Origin: Treponema sp.
Lineage (GTDB): Bacteria > Spirochaetota > Spirochaetia > Treponematales > Treponemataceae
Direction of reading: 5' to 3'
Length of the DNA stretch: 34,029 nt
Assembly (NCBI GenBank): GCA_017940005.1
Contig: JAGAZO010000018.1
Coordinates: 1 to 34,029, forward strand
The notes beneath the pieces are model-generated. The model did no database searches and was not told the DNA's origin. It was given only the letters and a program-made list of their open reading frames with translations. Below, one piece after another: positions 1 through 7,346 of this stretch. The translations under genes were made by a program, and so were the position numbers. Each line of letters starts with the position of its first letter. The stretch's first letter is position 1.

Positions 1-140
1 GTTCAGCGTTCAGCGTTCAGCGTTCAGCGTTCAGCGTTCAGCGTTCAGCGTTCAGCGTTCAGCGTTCAGCGTTCAGCGTTCAGCGTTCAGCGTTCAGCGT
101 TCAGCGTTCAGCGTTCAGCGTTCAGCGTTCAGCGTTCAGC
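1..140 (+). repeat. Perfect 7-bp tandem repeat, 20 copies
   Basis: Twenty uninterrupted identical copies of GTTCAGC fill positions 1-140 and probably continue left of the window. The unit is not a multiple of three. On the plus strand every frame reads through with the same seven-residue cycle (V-Q-R-S-A-F-S); on the minus strand every frame hits TGA. One plus-strand frame (codons starting at 2, 5, 8 and so on) stays open from the edge to a TGA at 320-322, overlapping the next gene's ATG. Tracts of this kind change length by slipped-strand mispairing, so phase variation is possible. Confidence 0.97.
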
Positions 141-318
141 GCGTAAGTCTTCCCATACACAGCATATTTTCTCGCAAAAACTTGTATAACGCTGCCCGCA
201 TAACGCGTCACAGCACAGCAATCGTTCTCAAAACATATTACATCCTCAATAGAGCTCTGTTTCTGTCAGCAATGAACAGTACAGAGCATTATTTATTCTA
301 TAACAATAAGGAGTTTGT
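141..318. other. Leader region of the Ig-repeat lipoprotein gene
   Basis: No recognisable gene. It contains an inverted repeat, GCTCTGT at 254-260 with ACAGAGC at 281-287, and an inner CTGT/ACAG pair (263-266 and 276-279). Together these could fold into a leader hairpin about 20 nt before the Shine-Dalgarno AAGGAG (308-313). No convincing sigma70 promoter with a 17-bp spacer was found. The region also lies in the frame that stays open from the tandem repeat. Confidence 0.45.
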
Positions 319-3156
319 ATGAAACATCTTAACTCGTGTGGAGACGCATCGACAATGCGCCTCGCGGCAGCGCGTGCAACTGCGCTGAAACTCATCTCTG
401 CATGCGCGTTGCTTCTTGCGCTTGCATCATGCAAAGGGGTAAACAACCCGGACATAAACCAACTACAGGAACCACCGAGTACTGTTTCAGTGACAGGCGT
501 TCTTGTTACACCAAGCAAGCTCACACTCACTATTCCGAGTGGCAATCGGCCGAGCGCAACGCTAGAGGCAAAAGTTTTGCCGTCAAACGCCACGAACAAA
601 AACGTGATGTGGCAGTCAAGCGCTCCAGATGTTGCAACAGTCGATGCAAATGGAAAGGTGACAAGCGGTGCAGTGGGAACAGCAACAATCACGGTAAAAA
701 CAGATGATGGCGGAAAAACTGCTACATGCGAGGTAACTGTAACAGACAAAAATTTAACAGAGACAAGCTACACCGTTCGACACTGGTTAGAGAACATCGA
801 CAACAGTGAGTATACAGAAAAGACCTCCGATAAAATCAAAAGCTATGCAGGAGACGAAACCACTGCCACAGCAAAAGAATACATAGGCTTTGATGCCGAG
901 CCAATACAGCAACAGACAGTAAAAGAGGACGGCTCCACTGTCATAAATATATATTACAAGCGCAAAATCATTACGATTACGCTCAACCTTGCAGGTGGTC
1001 AGCTCGGCACAGGCACCACGCTCACGGGAAAATACGGTGCAAATGTTCCGTTAGTTGCAGACCCAACAAAAGACGGCTACGTGTTCAATGGGTGGACCCC
1101 TCCACTTCCTGATAAATTTGAACGCAACACAACGTGCAGCGCGCAGTGGGTTGACAAAGCAGCTGCTGTGGACATAACAAACGTGTCCTTGCCGTCAACA
1201 CTCATGCTCTCAATGAACAACCGTACAAGCGCATCCATAGCGGCAGCAATTTTGCCTGCAAACGCCACGAACACGAATATAACATGGACTTCAAGTGATC
1301 AAAGCATTGCAACTATTGACAATTGGAACAGCGGAAGTTACGCTGGCAACAGCAAGTACTATGATGCGCGTGTATATGCAGCTAACGTTGGCACGGCAAC
1401 AATAACCGCCACCATAGGCGGAAAGTCTGCATCGTGCACAGTGACAGTAATAGCGGAAGACGTAAAGCACGCGTGGTACACTGTTGAGCACTGGTACGAA
1501 AACACAGAAGACGATGACTTTACACAAGATGATAGCGATACACGAACAACATTAGGATATGTCGGCGATGAAACGCAAGCGCACGCACTGACGCGGAGGC
1601 ATAATACTGCGATTGAGCCAATAGAGCAAAAAATAATTGCTGAAGACAACTCTACTGTTGTAAAAGTGTACTACAAAAAGCACCGCCACACTATTAATCT
1701 TCTTGTTGACGGATTGCTCTATAAGACAGCAACAGGAAAATATGGTGCGCCCTGTTCTTTTAGCGGCACTCCAACAAAAGACGGCTATGAATTTATAGGC
1801 TGGAACCCACCGCTACCAACATCGTTTGAAAAGGACATGACGTGTGAAGCAGTGTTCGTAAACCCAACTGCAGATGCACTTGAACGGGCAAAAGCGCTGC
1901 TTGTAATGCCGCAGTACAACAACGAAAGTTATGCAAACCAGACATTTATGCTTGCAAGCACAGTGGACGTAGACGGCAAAACAGTGAACGTTTCTTGGGA
2001 AGCGCAAGGCATTGTCAATGGCGGTTTGAGCGGCACGTACCTTACTATTTCGCGCGACATTGTACCACAAAACATTACGATTACGGCAACGCTTTCATAT
2101 GGCGACTCGACAACAACAAAGACGCAAACGTACGCCATTGCCGTGCCGGTAATTGCCGACGGAGACTCTACATGGACGTTTACGCCAGGCACAAACGGCA
2201 CGACTGGCACGCTCACACGTATGGCAGATAGCCATAGCAGCAGAATGACATACAACGTAGATACTGCCACAAAGACAATTACCGTAACAAAGACGCATAT
2301 TAGCGACGATGACAACACCAAATGGCTTACAAAAAGCCAATACGAAACGGAAGTAAAACAATATTATAACAACATAATTGCTGCATTTGACACATTCCAC
2401 AACAACAAAACGTTTGAAAACTATAGTTCTTATCTACTAGCAACTACAATGCACCCGATGGTTTCGTATGGTATTAGTAAAGAAGAGTTAGAAGAAGATT
2501 TAAAATATCACATGGTAGACGTATACAATGAATATTCTGGGAGTATGGTAGAAAGCTGGACAGACCTTACTCCCGCGCAACAGGAAGAAGTACTAAATAT
2601 TGAATATAAAGATGCTATCAAGGATTTGGCTTATATGTGCAACTTCTCGCCTACTGCTACATGGGCAGAACTCAAAGCACAAGTAAATGCTATAGTAGAA
2701 CAAGCCGTAAATGCAGCATTCCAAACCAATGCACCGTATACGTATACGCTCAGCTTTTCTTACGATGAAAAACTGGAGTTCTCTGCACGTGCAAAATGGA
2801 TTGATGACAAAACGTGGAATGAACAAAATGGCTATTTCAGCAAATATGATAATGATACTCGTATACGCTATTACATGTACACGAACTATTTTTCTCAACA
2901 AACTGATACAACAAGCTACCAGTTTTACGGCACATGGAACTCATCATATACGCAATATACTGTATCAGCAGTAAGCAACAATAGCGACGTAAAAACTGCT
3001 TCTGGCACATTGTCTGTTATAGAAAGCACAAAAGATAACGGATATGGCACCAGCACGCACATTCTTACAGTGGACGGGAGTCTTACCGACGAAGACAGCA
3101 CCACATACCCGTTTACTAACGTAGAACTAGAATTCTCGCCGCAGCAACTCAACTAA
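319..3156 (+). CDS. Large surface lipoprotein with bacterial Ig-like (Big2) and InlB/MucBP-like repeats
   Basis: 945 residues. The signal peptide ends in a lipobox (L35-A36-S37-C38), so the mature protein is probably lipid-anchored. Domains repeat as a module: Big2-like fold (about 58-143), MucBP-like segment beginning YTVRHWLEN (about 150-215), InlB B-repeat with the G-Y-x-F-x-G-W-x-P signature (about 216-277). The same order recurs at about 282-377, 385-455 (YTVEHWYEN) and 456-515. A further Ig-like domain (about 520-612) precedes a C-terminal part (about 615-945) that I do not recognise. The start at 319 has AAGGAG five bases upstream; ATG 355 would give a tighter signal peptide and is an alternative. 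Such modules are typical of adhesins or surface scaffolds; the ligand is unknown. It is monocistronic in view and ends before a hairpin. Confidence 0.88.
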   Translation: MKHLNSCGDASTMRLAAARATALKLISACALLLALASCKGVNNPDINQLQEPPSTVSVTGVLVTPSKLTLTIPSGNRPSATLEAKVLPSNATNKNVMWQSSAPDVATVDANGKVTSGAVGTATITVKTDDGGKTATCEVTVTDKNLTETSYTVRHWLENIDNSEYTEKTSDKIKSYAGDETTATAKEYIGFDAEPIQQQTVKEDGSTVINIYYKRKIITITLNLAGGQLGTGTTLTGKYGANVPLVADPTKDGYVFNGWTPPLPDKFERNTTCSAQWVDKAAAVDITNVSLPSTLMLSMNNRTSASIAAAILPANATNTNITWTSSDQSIATIDNWNSGSYAGNSKYYDARVYAANVGTATITATIGGKSASCTVTVIAEDVKHAWYTVEHWYENTEDDDFTQDDSDTRTTLGYVGDETQAHALTRRHNTAIEPIEQKIIAEDNSTVVKVYYKKHRHTINLLVDGLLYKTATGKYGAPCSFSGTPTKDGYEFIGWNPPLPTSFEKDMTCEAVFVNPTADALERAKALLVMPQYNNESYANQTFMLASTVDVDGKTVNVSWEAQGIVNGGLSGTYLTISRDIVPQNITITATLSYGDSTTTKTQTYAIAVPVIADGDSTWTFTPGTNGTTGTLTRMADSHSSRMTYNVDTATKTITVTKTHISDDDNTKWLTKSQYETEVKQYYNNIIAAFDTFHNNKTFENYSSYLLATTMHPMVSYGISKEELEEDLKYHMVDVYNEYSGSMVESWTDLTPAQQEEVLNIEYKDAIKDLAYMCNFSPTATWAELKAQVNAIVEQAVNAAFQTNAPYTYTLSFSYDEKLEFSARAKWIDDKTWNEQNGYFSKYDNDTRIRYYMYTNYFSQQTDTTSYQFYGTWNSSYTQYTVSAVSNNSDVKTASGTLSVIESTKDNGYGTSTHILTVDGSLTDEDSTTYPFTNVELEFSPQQLN

Positions 3157-3162
3157 TCACAT

Positions 3163-3196
3163 ATGACTGCTTGCGCATATACGCGTAAGCAGTCAT
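3163..3196. terminator. Hairpin between convergent genes
   Basis: ATGACTGCTT (3163-3172) pairs perfectly with AAGCAGTCAT (3187-3196). The stem extends inward through GCGC/GCGT with one G-U pair, giving about 14 bp and a 6-nt loop. It lies just after the lipoprotein stop and 80 bp from the argA stop on the other strand, so it may act in both directions. There is no U-tract, so intrinsic termination is only likely, not certain. Confidence 0.5.
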
Positions 3197-3275
3197 CACG
3201 GTGCGCGCATGCTGCTGGCAGGAGCATTTGGTAGACGCACATGCCGTCGGCAGACACTTTTTAATCAGCTTGGCA

Positions 3276-4709
3276 TCATGCTTCATGCAATGTAAGTCGA
3301 TACGCTTTTGAACCGCGCTGGTGCGTCCACTGCAATATACGCTTTTCGGGAAGCGTTGCAATATCTGCTGGCGCAAAACCGAATTTCTCAAACCAGTCAA
3401 ATGTTTGCGTTGTCAAGACGAACACGCTTTGGCAATTTTCTTTTTTTGCACGCGCAATAAGCGTTTCAATAAGTTGCGCTCCTACACCCATATGCGCATA
3501 TGTTTCATCTACCGCGACGGCTGCTATTTCCGCTTGATGCGCGTCGTACACGTGAAGCGCTGCGCATGCGCGAATGCCGCCATCAAGCTCGTATACGATA
3601 TAGTCTGCAAGCGTGTCGCGAAGCTGGCGGTCAGTGCGCGGCAACAGTTTCCCGCTGGCAACAAATGGGCGCATGAGCGAAAGCACGGCAGGCACATCCT
3701 CATTTTGCATTGCGCGGATGTCACCATAATTTTTTGCGTAAATCATTGTGCCGCTTCCCATATCAGAAAACAGTTCGCACGGCAGTACTCCGTCGCGTGA
3801 ACCGTTTAAGATGTGCACTCGCTGCACGCCTGCCGTGCATGCACGAGACGCAATGTGCAAAAGCGACATAATTTTTTCATTGCGCTGTGGGGAGGCGGCA
3901 GACAGCTCATGCGCACTGTTCGACATGTTTTTGTCATTTGCACCGTATACGCTATGTTCTGTGTCGCTGTTTTTAATGACGGCAGTTGCGCTGTTTGCGG
4001 CTATAAATGCGGCAACTTCGTCGAGGTTGAGCGCGGGCACTTTGCCTGTTTCAGATACACCAATCTTTTCTGGAATAATAAACTGCGACGCGCAAAGTTC
4101 TGCATTAGGAATAACAAAAAATAATTTGTCTGCTTGGAGTTGTACCGCAATTTCTTCTGCAAGCGCAACAGACGAAATGTTATAGGGCTTTCCTACAACA
4201 CTCCAGCCAATGCACGGGAAAATAGGGATAAAGCCGCTTTGCAAAACAGTGAGGATTGCATCTGCTTGCAGTTTGTCAATCTTGCCCGCAGTTCCGTAGT
4301 CAACACCGTGCTGCACGCCTAACGCACGCGCGCGCACCCAGTTGCCGATTACTGCGGAAATATGCTCTGCTGCAAGAGATGTCATAACTGTGTTTGAAAC
4401 GTCGAACGCTGCCATTTTGATTTGCGACATGGCTTCGTCCGCAGTAATCCGTACGCCGTTTTGCTGCGTCCACGAAATACCACTCGAAGCGAGCACGTGG
4501 TCAATCCGTCTGCGCGCGCCGGGTACAATGAGTACGCGCAGCCCCGCGCGGTGAATTAAGCTGATGTCGCGGATGTGGCTTGAAAAAAGCGTCGAGTCAA
4601 TTATCGCATCGTCAAGGTAGATAACGATGAGCGCGTTTTTAAAACGCTCAATATATCGAATGACGTCGCGAATGCTCTGCGCGTTTTGCATGCGTGAATT
4701 TTCGTGCAT
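3276..4709 (-). CDS. argA: N-acetylglutamate synthase (amino-acid kinase plus GNAT fusion)
   Basis: 477 residues. The N-terminal amino-acid-kinase fold (about 15-235) has LIVPGARRRID at 60-70. The C-terminal GNAT acetyltransferase domain (about 329-477) has the acetyl-CoA loop around AHMGVGAQL (405-413). This two-domain order matches proteobacterial ArgA, which makes N-acetylglutamate from glutamate and acetyl-CoA as the first arginine step. The protein is about 30 residues longer than E. coli ArgA, mostly from a Ser/Ala/Asn-rich insertion at about 240-278 between the domains. No other arginine gene is in the window. There is no Shine-Dalgarno before ATG 4709; a promoter (TTGCGC-17-TATAAT) ends five bases upstream, so the mRNA is either leaderless at this ATG or starts translation at ATG 4691. 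Function is inferred from architecture. Confidence 0.85.
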   Translation of the reverse strand: MHENSRMQNAQSIRDVIRYIERFKNALIVIYLDDAIIDSTLFSSHIRDISLIHRAGLRVLIVPGARRRIDHVLASSGISWTQQNGVRITADEAMSQIKMAAFDVSNTVMTSLAAEHISAVIGNWVRARALGVQHGVDYGTAGKIDKLQADAILTVLQSGFIPIFPCIGWSVVGKPYNISSVALAEEIAVQLQADKLFFVIPNAELCASQFIIPEKIGVSETGKVPALNLDEVAAFIAANSATAVIKNSDTEHSVYGANDKNMSNSAHELSAASPQRNEKIMSLLHIASRACTAGVQRVHILNGSRDGVLPCELFSDMGSGTMIYAKNYGDIRAMQNEDVPAVLSLMRPFVASGKLLPRTDRQLRDTLADYIVYELDGGIRACAALHVYDAHQAEIAAVAVDETYAHMGVGAQLIETLIARAKKENCQSVFVLTTQTFDWFEKFGFAPADIATLPEKRILQWTHQRGSKAYRLTLHEA

Positions 4710-4714
4710 ACTGC

Positions 4715-4743
4715 ATTATAGCGCATGATGCGCGCGCGCGCAA
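4715..4743 (-). promoter_or_regulatory. argA promoter placed on the start codon
   Basis: The minus strand reads TTGCGC (4743-4738), a 17-bp spacer, and a perfect TATAAT (4720-4715). The expected +1 is 4707-4709, which is the ATG itself. There is no room for a ribosome binding site. Confidence 0.7.
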
Positions 4744-4796
4744 TCTTTTATGTCGGAGAGAAGTAAAAATCTAAATAAAACGCAGCATGTGTAAAT
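4734..4796. repeat. 63-bp direct repeat, copy 1
   Basis: Identical to 5048-5110. It begins in the GCGCGCG run holding the argA -35 element and includes the left terminal inverted repeat of the element at 4750-4969. The two copies start 314 bp apart. Confidence 0.92.
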
Positions 4797-4969
4797 CTAA
4801 ACAACGGCTCTCGGTCGGAACCTGACGGCAAACACACGAGGAACGTAATAGGCATTGGACTGCGCTCGTTTGCCAACGTTCCAAGTGTGTTTTGGTCAGA
4901 ACCCGACCTGCGCCTTTGCTACAGTAACGAACCAACCGTTGTTTTCGCACATGTACTTCTCTCCGACAT
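4750..4969. mobile_element. MITE-like inverted-repeat element, no coding capacity
   Basis: About 220 bp bounded by perfect 16-bp inverted repeats: ATGTCGGAGAGAAGTA at 4750-4765 and its complement at 4954-4969. The interior is a nested imperfect palindrome. Pairs include 4799-4807 with 4936-4944, GGTCGG 4813-4818 with 4903-4908, CTGAC 4822-4826 with 4895-4899, AAACACAC 4830-4837 with 4885-4892, and GGAACGT 4840-4846 with 4876-4882. The whole unit could fold into one long hairpin. It encodes no protein and no clear target-site duplication is visible. A related element is at 26666-26735, and a lone end is at 5064-5079. It could be a miniature transposable element or a structured RNA gene; I favour the former. 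Confidence 0.6.
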
Positions 4970-4998
4970 CTGTGAAATAGCGGTAAAATAATAGAGGA

Positions 4999-5040
4999 GA
5001 AAAGCGTTAATCTATTTCAAATTTACGATTAACGCTTTTC
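4999..5040. terminator. Strong 14-bp stem-loop in the argA-pgsA gap
   Basis: GAAAAGCGTTAATC (4999-5012) is perfectly complementary to GATTAACGCTTTTC (5027-5040), with a 14-nt loop. It sits between the MITE-like element and the second 63-bp repeat copy. The A-rich and T-rich stem ends resemble an intrinsic terminator, but no gene on either strand ends next to it. Confidence 0.45.
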
Positions 5041-5047
5041 ATTGACA

Positions 5048-5110
5048 GCGCGCGCAATCTTTTATGTCGGAGAGAAGTAAAAATCTAAATAAAACGCAGC
5101 ATGTGTAAAT
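5048..5110. repeat. 63-bp direct repeat, copy 2
   Basis: Exact duplicate of 4734-4796, including ATGTCGGAGAGAAGTA (5064-5079). This copy lacks a matching downstream inverted end. It could be the remnant of a second element or a tandem-duplication scar. Confidence 0.92.
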
Positions 5111-5136
5111 ATGCATGACTGCGCGAGGGGGTGAAG

Positions 5137-5284
5137 CGGCGGCGGCGCGTTTTTGAAAAAACGCGCCGCCGGTACATTTTGGCGCGCTCTGTGTGCGCCA
5201 AAATACTGAAACCGCGCAACACCCGACCGCGCGAGTGGCGAGGTTGCCGAACCCGAGCGCGGACGCGGACGCGCCCGAATACAA
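5137..5284. repeat. GC-rich double hairpin and Arg-codon-like repeat tract
   Basis: Two strong stem-loops lie side by side. GGCGGCGCGTTTTT (5141-5154) pairs with 5157-5170, and ATTTTGGCGC (5176-5185) with GCGCCAAAAT (5195-5204). They are followed by a GC-rich run containing GCGGAC repeats (about 5257-5275). Its composition is far richer in GC than neighbouring genes, and it lies immediately after the pgsA stop. It may be a repetitive extragenic palindrome-type element that also ends the pgsA transcript. Open frames here are compositional artefacts. Confidence 0.55.
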
Positions 5285-5290
5285 AAATTA

Positions 5291-5869
5291 TTAAGACTTA
5301 TTTTTCGATGCAATGACGCTCGCATAATCAAGCATCGTCCAAATTGCAGTGAGCGCGGTTATGCCAAATAGTGCATACATGGTAACAACGCACGCATACG
5401 GCACGCGTTCCGACATGTCGAGCAATACGGTAAAATAGTATAACGTACCGACAATGCCGGTGATTGCATACACCCACGCTTTTATTTTACCGCTTTTGCG
5501 CGCAGGCATTGAAAGTCCTTCACGCGCCATAAGCTGCCTGATGAATCCTACGACTAAATCTCTGTAGAGCACGGGCAAGAACAACCATGACGGCATGAAA
5601 CCTGCAACGGTAAAACAGAAAAAATATGTGAGCCTGCTGAACGAATCACTGAATGGATCGAGCAGTTTACCAAGGTCTGAAACCTCATTGTATTTTCGCG
5701 CAATTTTACCGTCAAACAAATCGGAAAGCTCAATAACTGCAAAGATGCACACTAAAAGCACGATGATGAGAACAGGCGGCACAGAAAACCATGTCGGCAA
5801 AAAAAAGATAAGAAAGAAAACAGGTGAAAGGATAACACGCAGCAATGTGATTTTATTTGCCATTGTCAT
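5291..5869 (-). CDS. pgsA: CDP-alcohol phosphatidyltransferase, probably phosphatidylglycerophosphate synthase
   Basis: 192 residues. The complete CDP-OH-P signature D-x2-D-G-x2-A-R-x8-G-x3-D-x3-D spans D50 to D75 (DLFDGKIAR ... DPFSD). Several hydrophobic segments fit an integral membrane enzyme. The family joins CDP-diacylglycerol to glycerol-3-phosphate (PgsA) or a similar alcohol; length and the N-terminal NKITLLRVILSP segment fit PgsA best. ATG 5869 has GAGG seven bases upstream; ATG 5863 is also possible. It lies downstream of the sanA-like gene on the same strand with a 107-bp gap. The substrate is inferred from family resemblance. Confidence 0.87.
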   Translation of the reverse strand: MTMANKITLLRVILSPVFFLIFFLPTWFSVPPVLIIVLLVCIFAVIELSDLFDGKIARKYNEVSDLGKLLDPFSDSFSRLTYFFCFTVAGFMPSWLFLPVLYRDLVVGFIRQLMAREGLSMPARKSGKIKAWVYAITGIVGTLYYFTVLLDMSERVPYACVVTMYALFGITALTAIWTMLDYASVIASKNKS

Positions 5870-5976
5870 AAGTATACCTCAAAACAGAAATAGTCATCCG
5901 AATGATTAAAATACTACTCTGCAAATACGGTTGTGTCAACCAAGCAGAAAACACTATTGCCAAGCGCAACAAGATG

Positions 5977-6783
5977 CTAATCTCTCGTCATGCGGCCGTC
6001 GCCAGTGATGGGCAGCTGTTCGCCCAAATATTTTGGCTTGGCGCAAAACGAGACAGCGAAAAACGCTTTTACGCGGGCAAGGATTTCGCGCAGCTCCCAC
6101 TGAATTTTTATTTCCCGTCGAAAACGATTTTGCTCTGGCGCACTGTAGCCGACTGCATCGATGCCGAGTTTCCGCGCAATGTAGAGCGCGCGATATAAGT
6201 GAAACCGCTGCGTCACTACTGCCGCCTCGCGCACGCAGAACACATCACGCGCGCGGTACATAGTGTCATACGTAGAAAATCCCGCGTGGTCGAGGAAGAT
6301 GCAGCTGTCATCGACGTGATACATTGTGTTGATGTATGAAAGCGCGGCGTTCACTTCGTCATACGACTTTTGACCGTGGTCACCTGAAATGAGCAACTTT
6401 TGCACTGTTCCGCTTTCGAGCAGCGACATGCCGCCCGCAATTCTGTCGCGGAACACAAACGATACGGCATTATTCGCATACGCTTTTGCACCGAGCACGA
6501 TTGCCGCGTAGCGTTTCGGCACGAGCGCGCTGTTCGCATAAATATAGTTTCTCGTGGAAGCAATCATATAGCAGTTGATTCCTGCAACGAAAAGAAAGAG
6601 CGCAAGCGATGCGCACGCTAACAGCAGCTTTTTGCGCAGTGTGCGGGAGCTGCGTGTGCGGGCAGTTTTTTGTTGTTGCATGCGCTCGTGCGCGCGTCGC
6701 ATATATGCTTGCATCGCGCAGAACATTTGTTGCAGCGCGCCTCCGCGGTGTCGAAACAATGCCGCCATTCTTGGAAAATGCAT
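5977..6783 (-). CDS. SanA/YdcF-like DUF218 envelope protein
   Basis: 268 residues from ATG 6783. After a basic N-terminal tail comes one membrane segment (around KLLLACASLALFLFVAGI), then a DUF218 domain. The family-typical block is LLISGDHGQKSYDEV through CIFLDHAGFSTYDTMYRA, followed by VVTQRFHLYRALYIARKLG. This matches SanA of enterobacteria, which is tied to envelope permeability and vancomycin exclusion; the biochemical activity is not established. The frame is open to 6822 and several internal ATGs exist. I chose 6783 because TTGCTT-18-TACACT places +1 exactly there. ATG 6726 has GGAGG 13 bases upstream and ATG 6681 would give a more usual length. It is about 30-80 residues longer than typical SanA depending on the start. 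Confidence 0.82.
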   Translation of the reverse strand: MHFPRMAALFRHRGGALQQMFCAMQAYMRRAHERMQQQKTARTRSSRTLRKKLLLACASLALFLFVAGINCYMIASTRNYIYANSALVPKRYAAIVLGAKAYANNAVSFVFRDRIAGGMSLLESGTVQKLLISGDHGQKSYDEVNAALSYINTMYHVDDSCIFLDHAGFSTYDTMYRARDVFCVREAAVVTQRFHLYRALYIARKLGIDAVGYSAPEQNRFRREIKIQWELREILARVKAFFAVSFCAKPKYLGEQLPITGDGRMTRD

Positions 6784-6789
6784 GGTCGT

Positions 6790-6819
6790 AGTGTAGCACA
6801 GATGAATATGCAGAAGCAA
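6790..6819 (-). promoter_or_regulatory. sanA-like gene promoter, +1 at ATG 6783
   Basis: TTGCTT (6819-6814), an 18-bp spacer and TACACT (6795-6790), then six bases before the ATG. The predicted +1 coincides with the A of the start codon and no Shine-Dalgarno is present. Confidence 0.5.
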
Positions 6820-7030
6820 CATGCCGCAAGCATTGCGCCTGCCGCCCGCGGTATACTATAATGCGCATGTACGACAAGAATCAAAGGCTGAGTGTGCAGA
6901 ACGGAGCGGTCGTAAAAACAGGTTGCAGTAAAGCAGCAGTCAGGTGGGCGCATAAAAAAATTGCCGCATTCGCTGCATGCTTTTTGCTTGTCATCGACAG
7001 CGGTGTTTTCGTTGTTGAATTTTGAGAAGC

Positions 7031-7097
7031 GTTTAAAATGCGCACTGAAATGGCGTGCGCATTTTAACATGCAGTTTGCTTGCGCAAACTTGCTTAT
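7031..7097 (+). repeat. 67-bp hairpin repeat, copy 1
   Basis: Matches 7185-7251 with one substitution (C/T at the fourth base after the ATG). It contains a 13-bp stem, TTAAAATGCGCAC (7033-7045) with GTGCGCATTTTAA (7055-7067), and a second small stem AGTTTGC/GCAAACT. ATG 7038 opens a nine-codon frame ending TAA at 7067. Confidence 0.9.
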
Positions 7098-7132
7098 TAT
7101 TTGCGTGTTCTCATTACATTGCGAACGCGCGT

Positions 7133-7175
7133 TTTTGAACAGTTCCGATTTTGAAAAATCGTTCACTGTTCAAAA
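7133..7175. other. Stem-loop between the two hairpin repeats
   Basis: TTTTGAACAGT (7133-7143) pairs with ACTGTTCAAAA (7165-7175). A nested CGATTTT (7146-7152) pairs with AAAATCG (7155-7161). It ends three bases before an AAGGAGG motif that heads repeat copy 2, so it could either terminate transcription or control access to that motif. Confidence 0.6.
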
Positions 7176-7184
7176 TTAAGGAGG

Positions 7185-7251
7185 GTTTAAAATGCGTACT
7201 GAAATGGCGTGCGCATTTTAACATGCAGTTTGCTTGCGCAAACTTGCTTAT
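7185..7251 (+). repeat. 67-bp hairpin repeat, copy 2, with a strong RBS and nine-codon frame
   Basis: Second copy of the unit at 7031. Here ATG 7192 is preceded by AAGGAGGG (7178-7185) at six bases, an excellent ribosome binding site. It opens the frame M-R-T-E-M-A-C-A-F ending at 7221. The ATG lies in the stem of the repeat's main hairpin. This could be a leader peptide or just a consequence of the hairpin sequence. Confidence 0.85.
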
Positions 7252-7346
7252 TTACGTGTGCGCGTGCACTCCGTGCAGCCGCGCACTAAATGCATATGTT
7301 CGGAAATTGACATTTCCTCACCTATGCATTTTTAAGGAGGGTGTGT

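Larger units (their letters stand above)
6820..7346. other. Intergenic leader region before the ABC exporter
   Basis: No convincing protein gene over 500 bp. It holds two copies of a 67-bp hairpin unit, a stem-loop between them (7133-7175), and the exporter's ribosome binding site AAGGAGG (7334-7340). An identical nine-codon frame sits inside each repeat. No canonical promoter for the exporter was identified with confidence. Confidence 0.6.

Noticed and set aside
1..140. CRISPR array
   Set aside because: The units are 7 bp with no spacers, so it is a simple tandem repeat.
246..749. Antisense frame opposite the lipoprotein signal region, 167 codons
   Set aside because: No RBS or homology. 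It is a shadow of the lipoprotein gene, as are the other antisense frames over 319-3156.
5039..5331. Overlapping minus and plus open frames over the GC-rich hairpins
   Set aside because: They arise from the Arg/Ala-rich GC repeat composition, have no RBS, and cross two strong stem-loops.
6618..7166. 182-codon minus frame upstream of the sanA-like gene
   Set aside because: Cys/His-rich shadow composition, overlapping the real sanA frame and the hairpin repeats.
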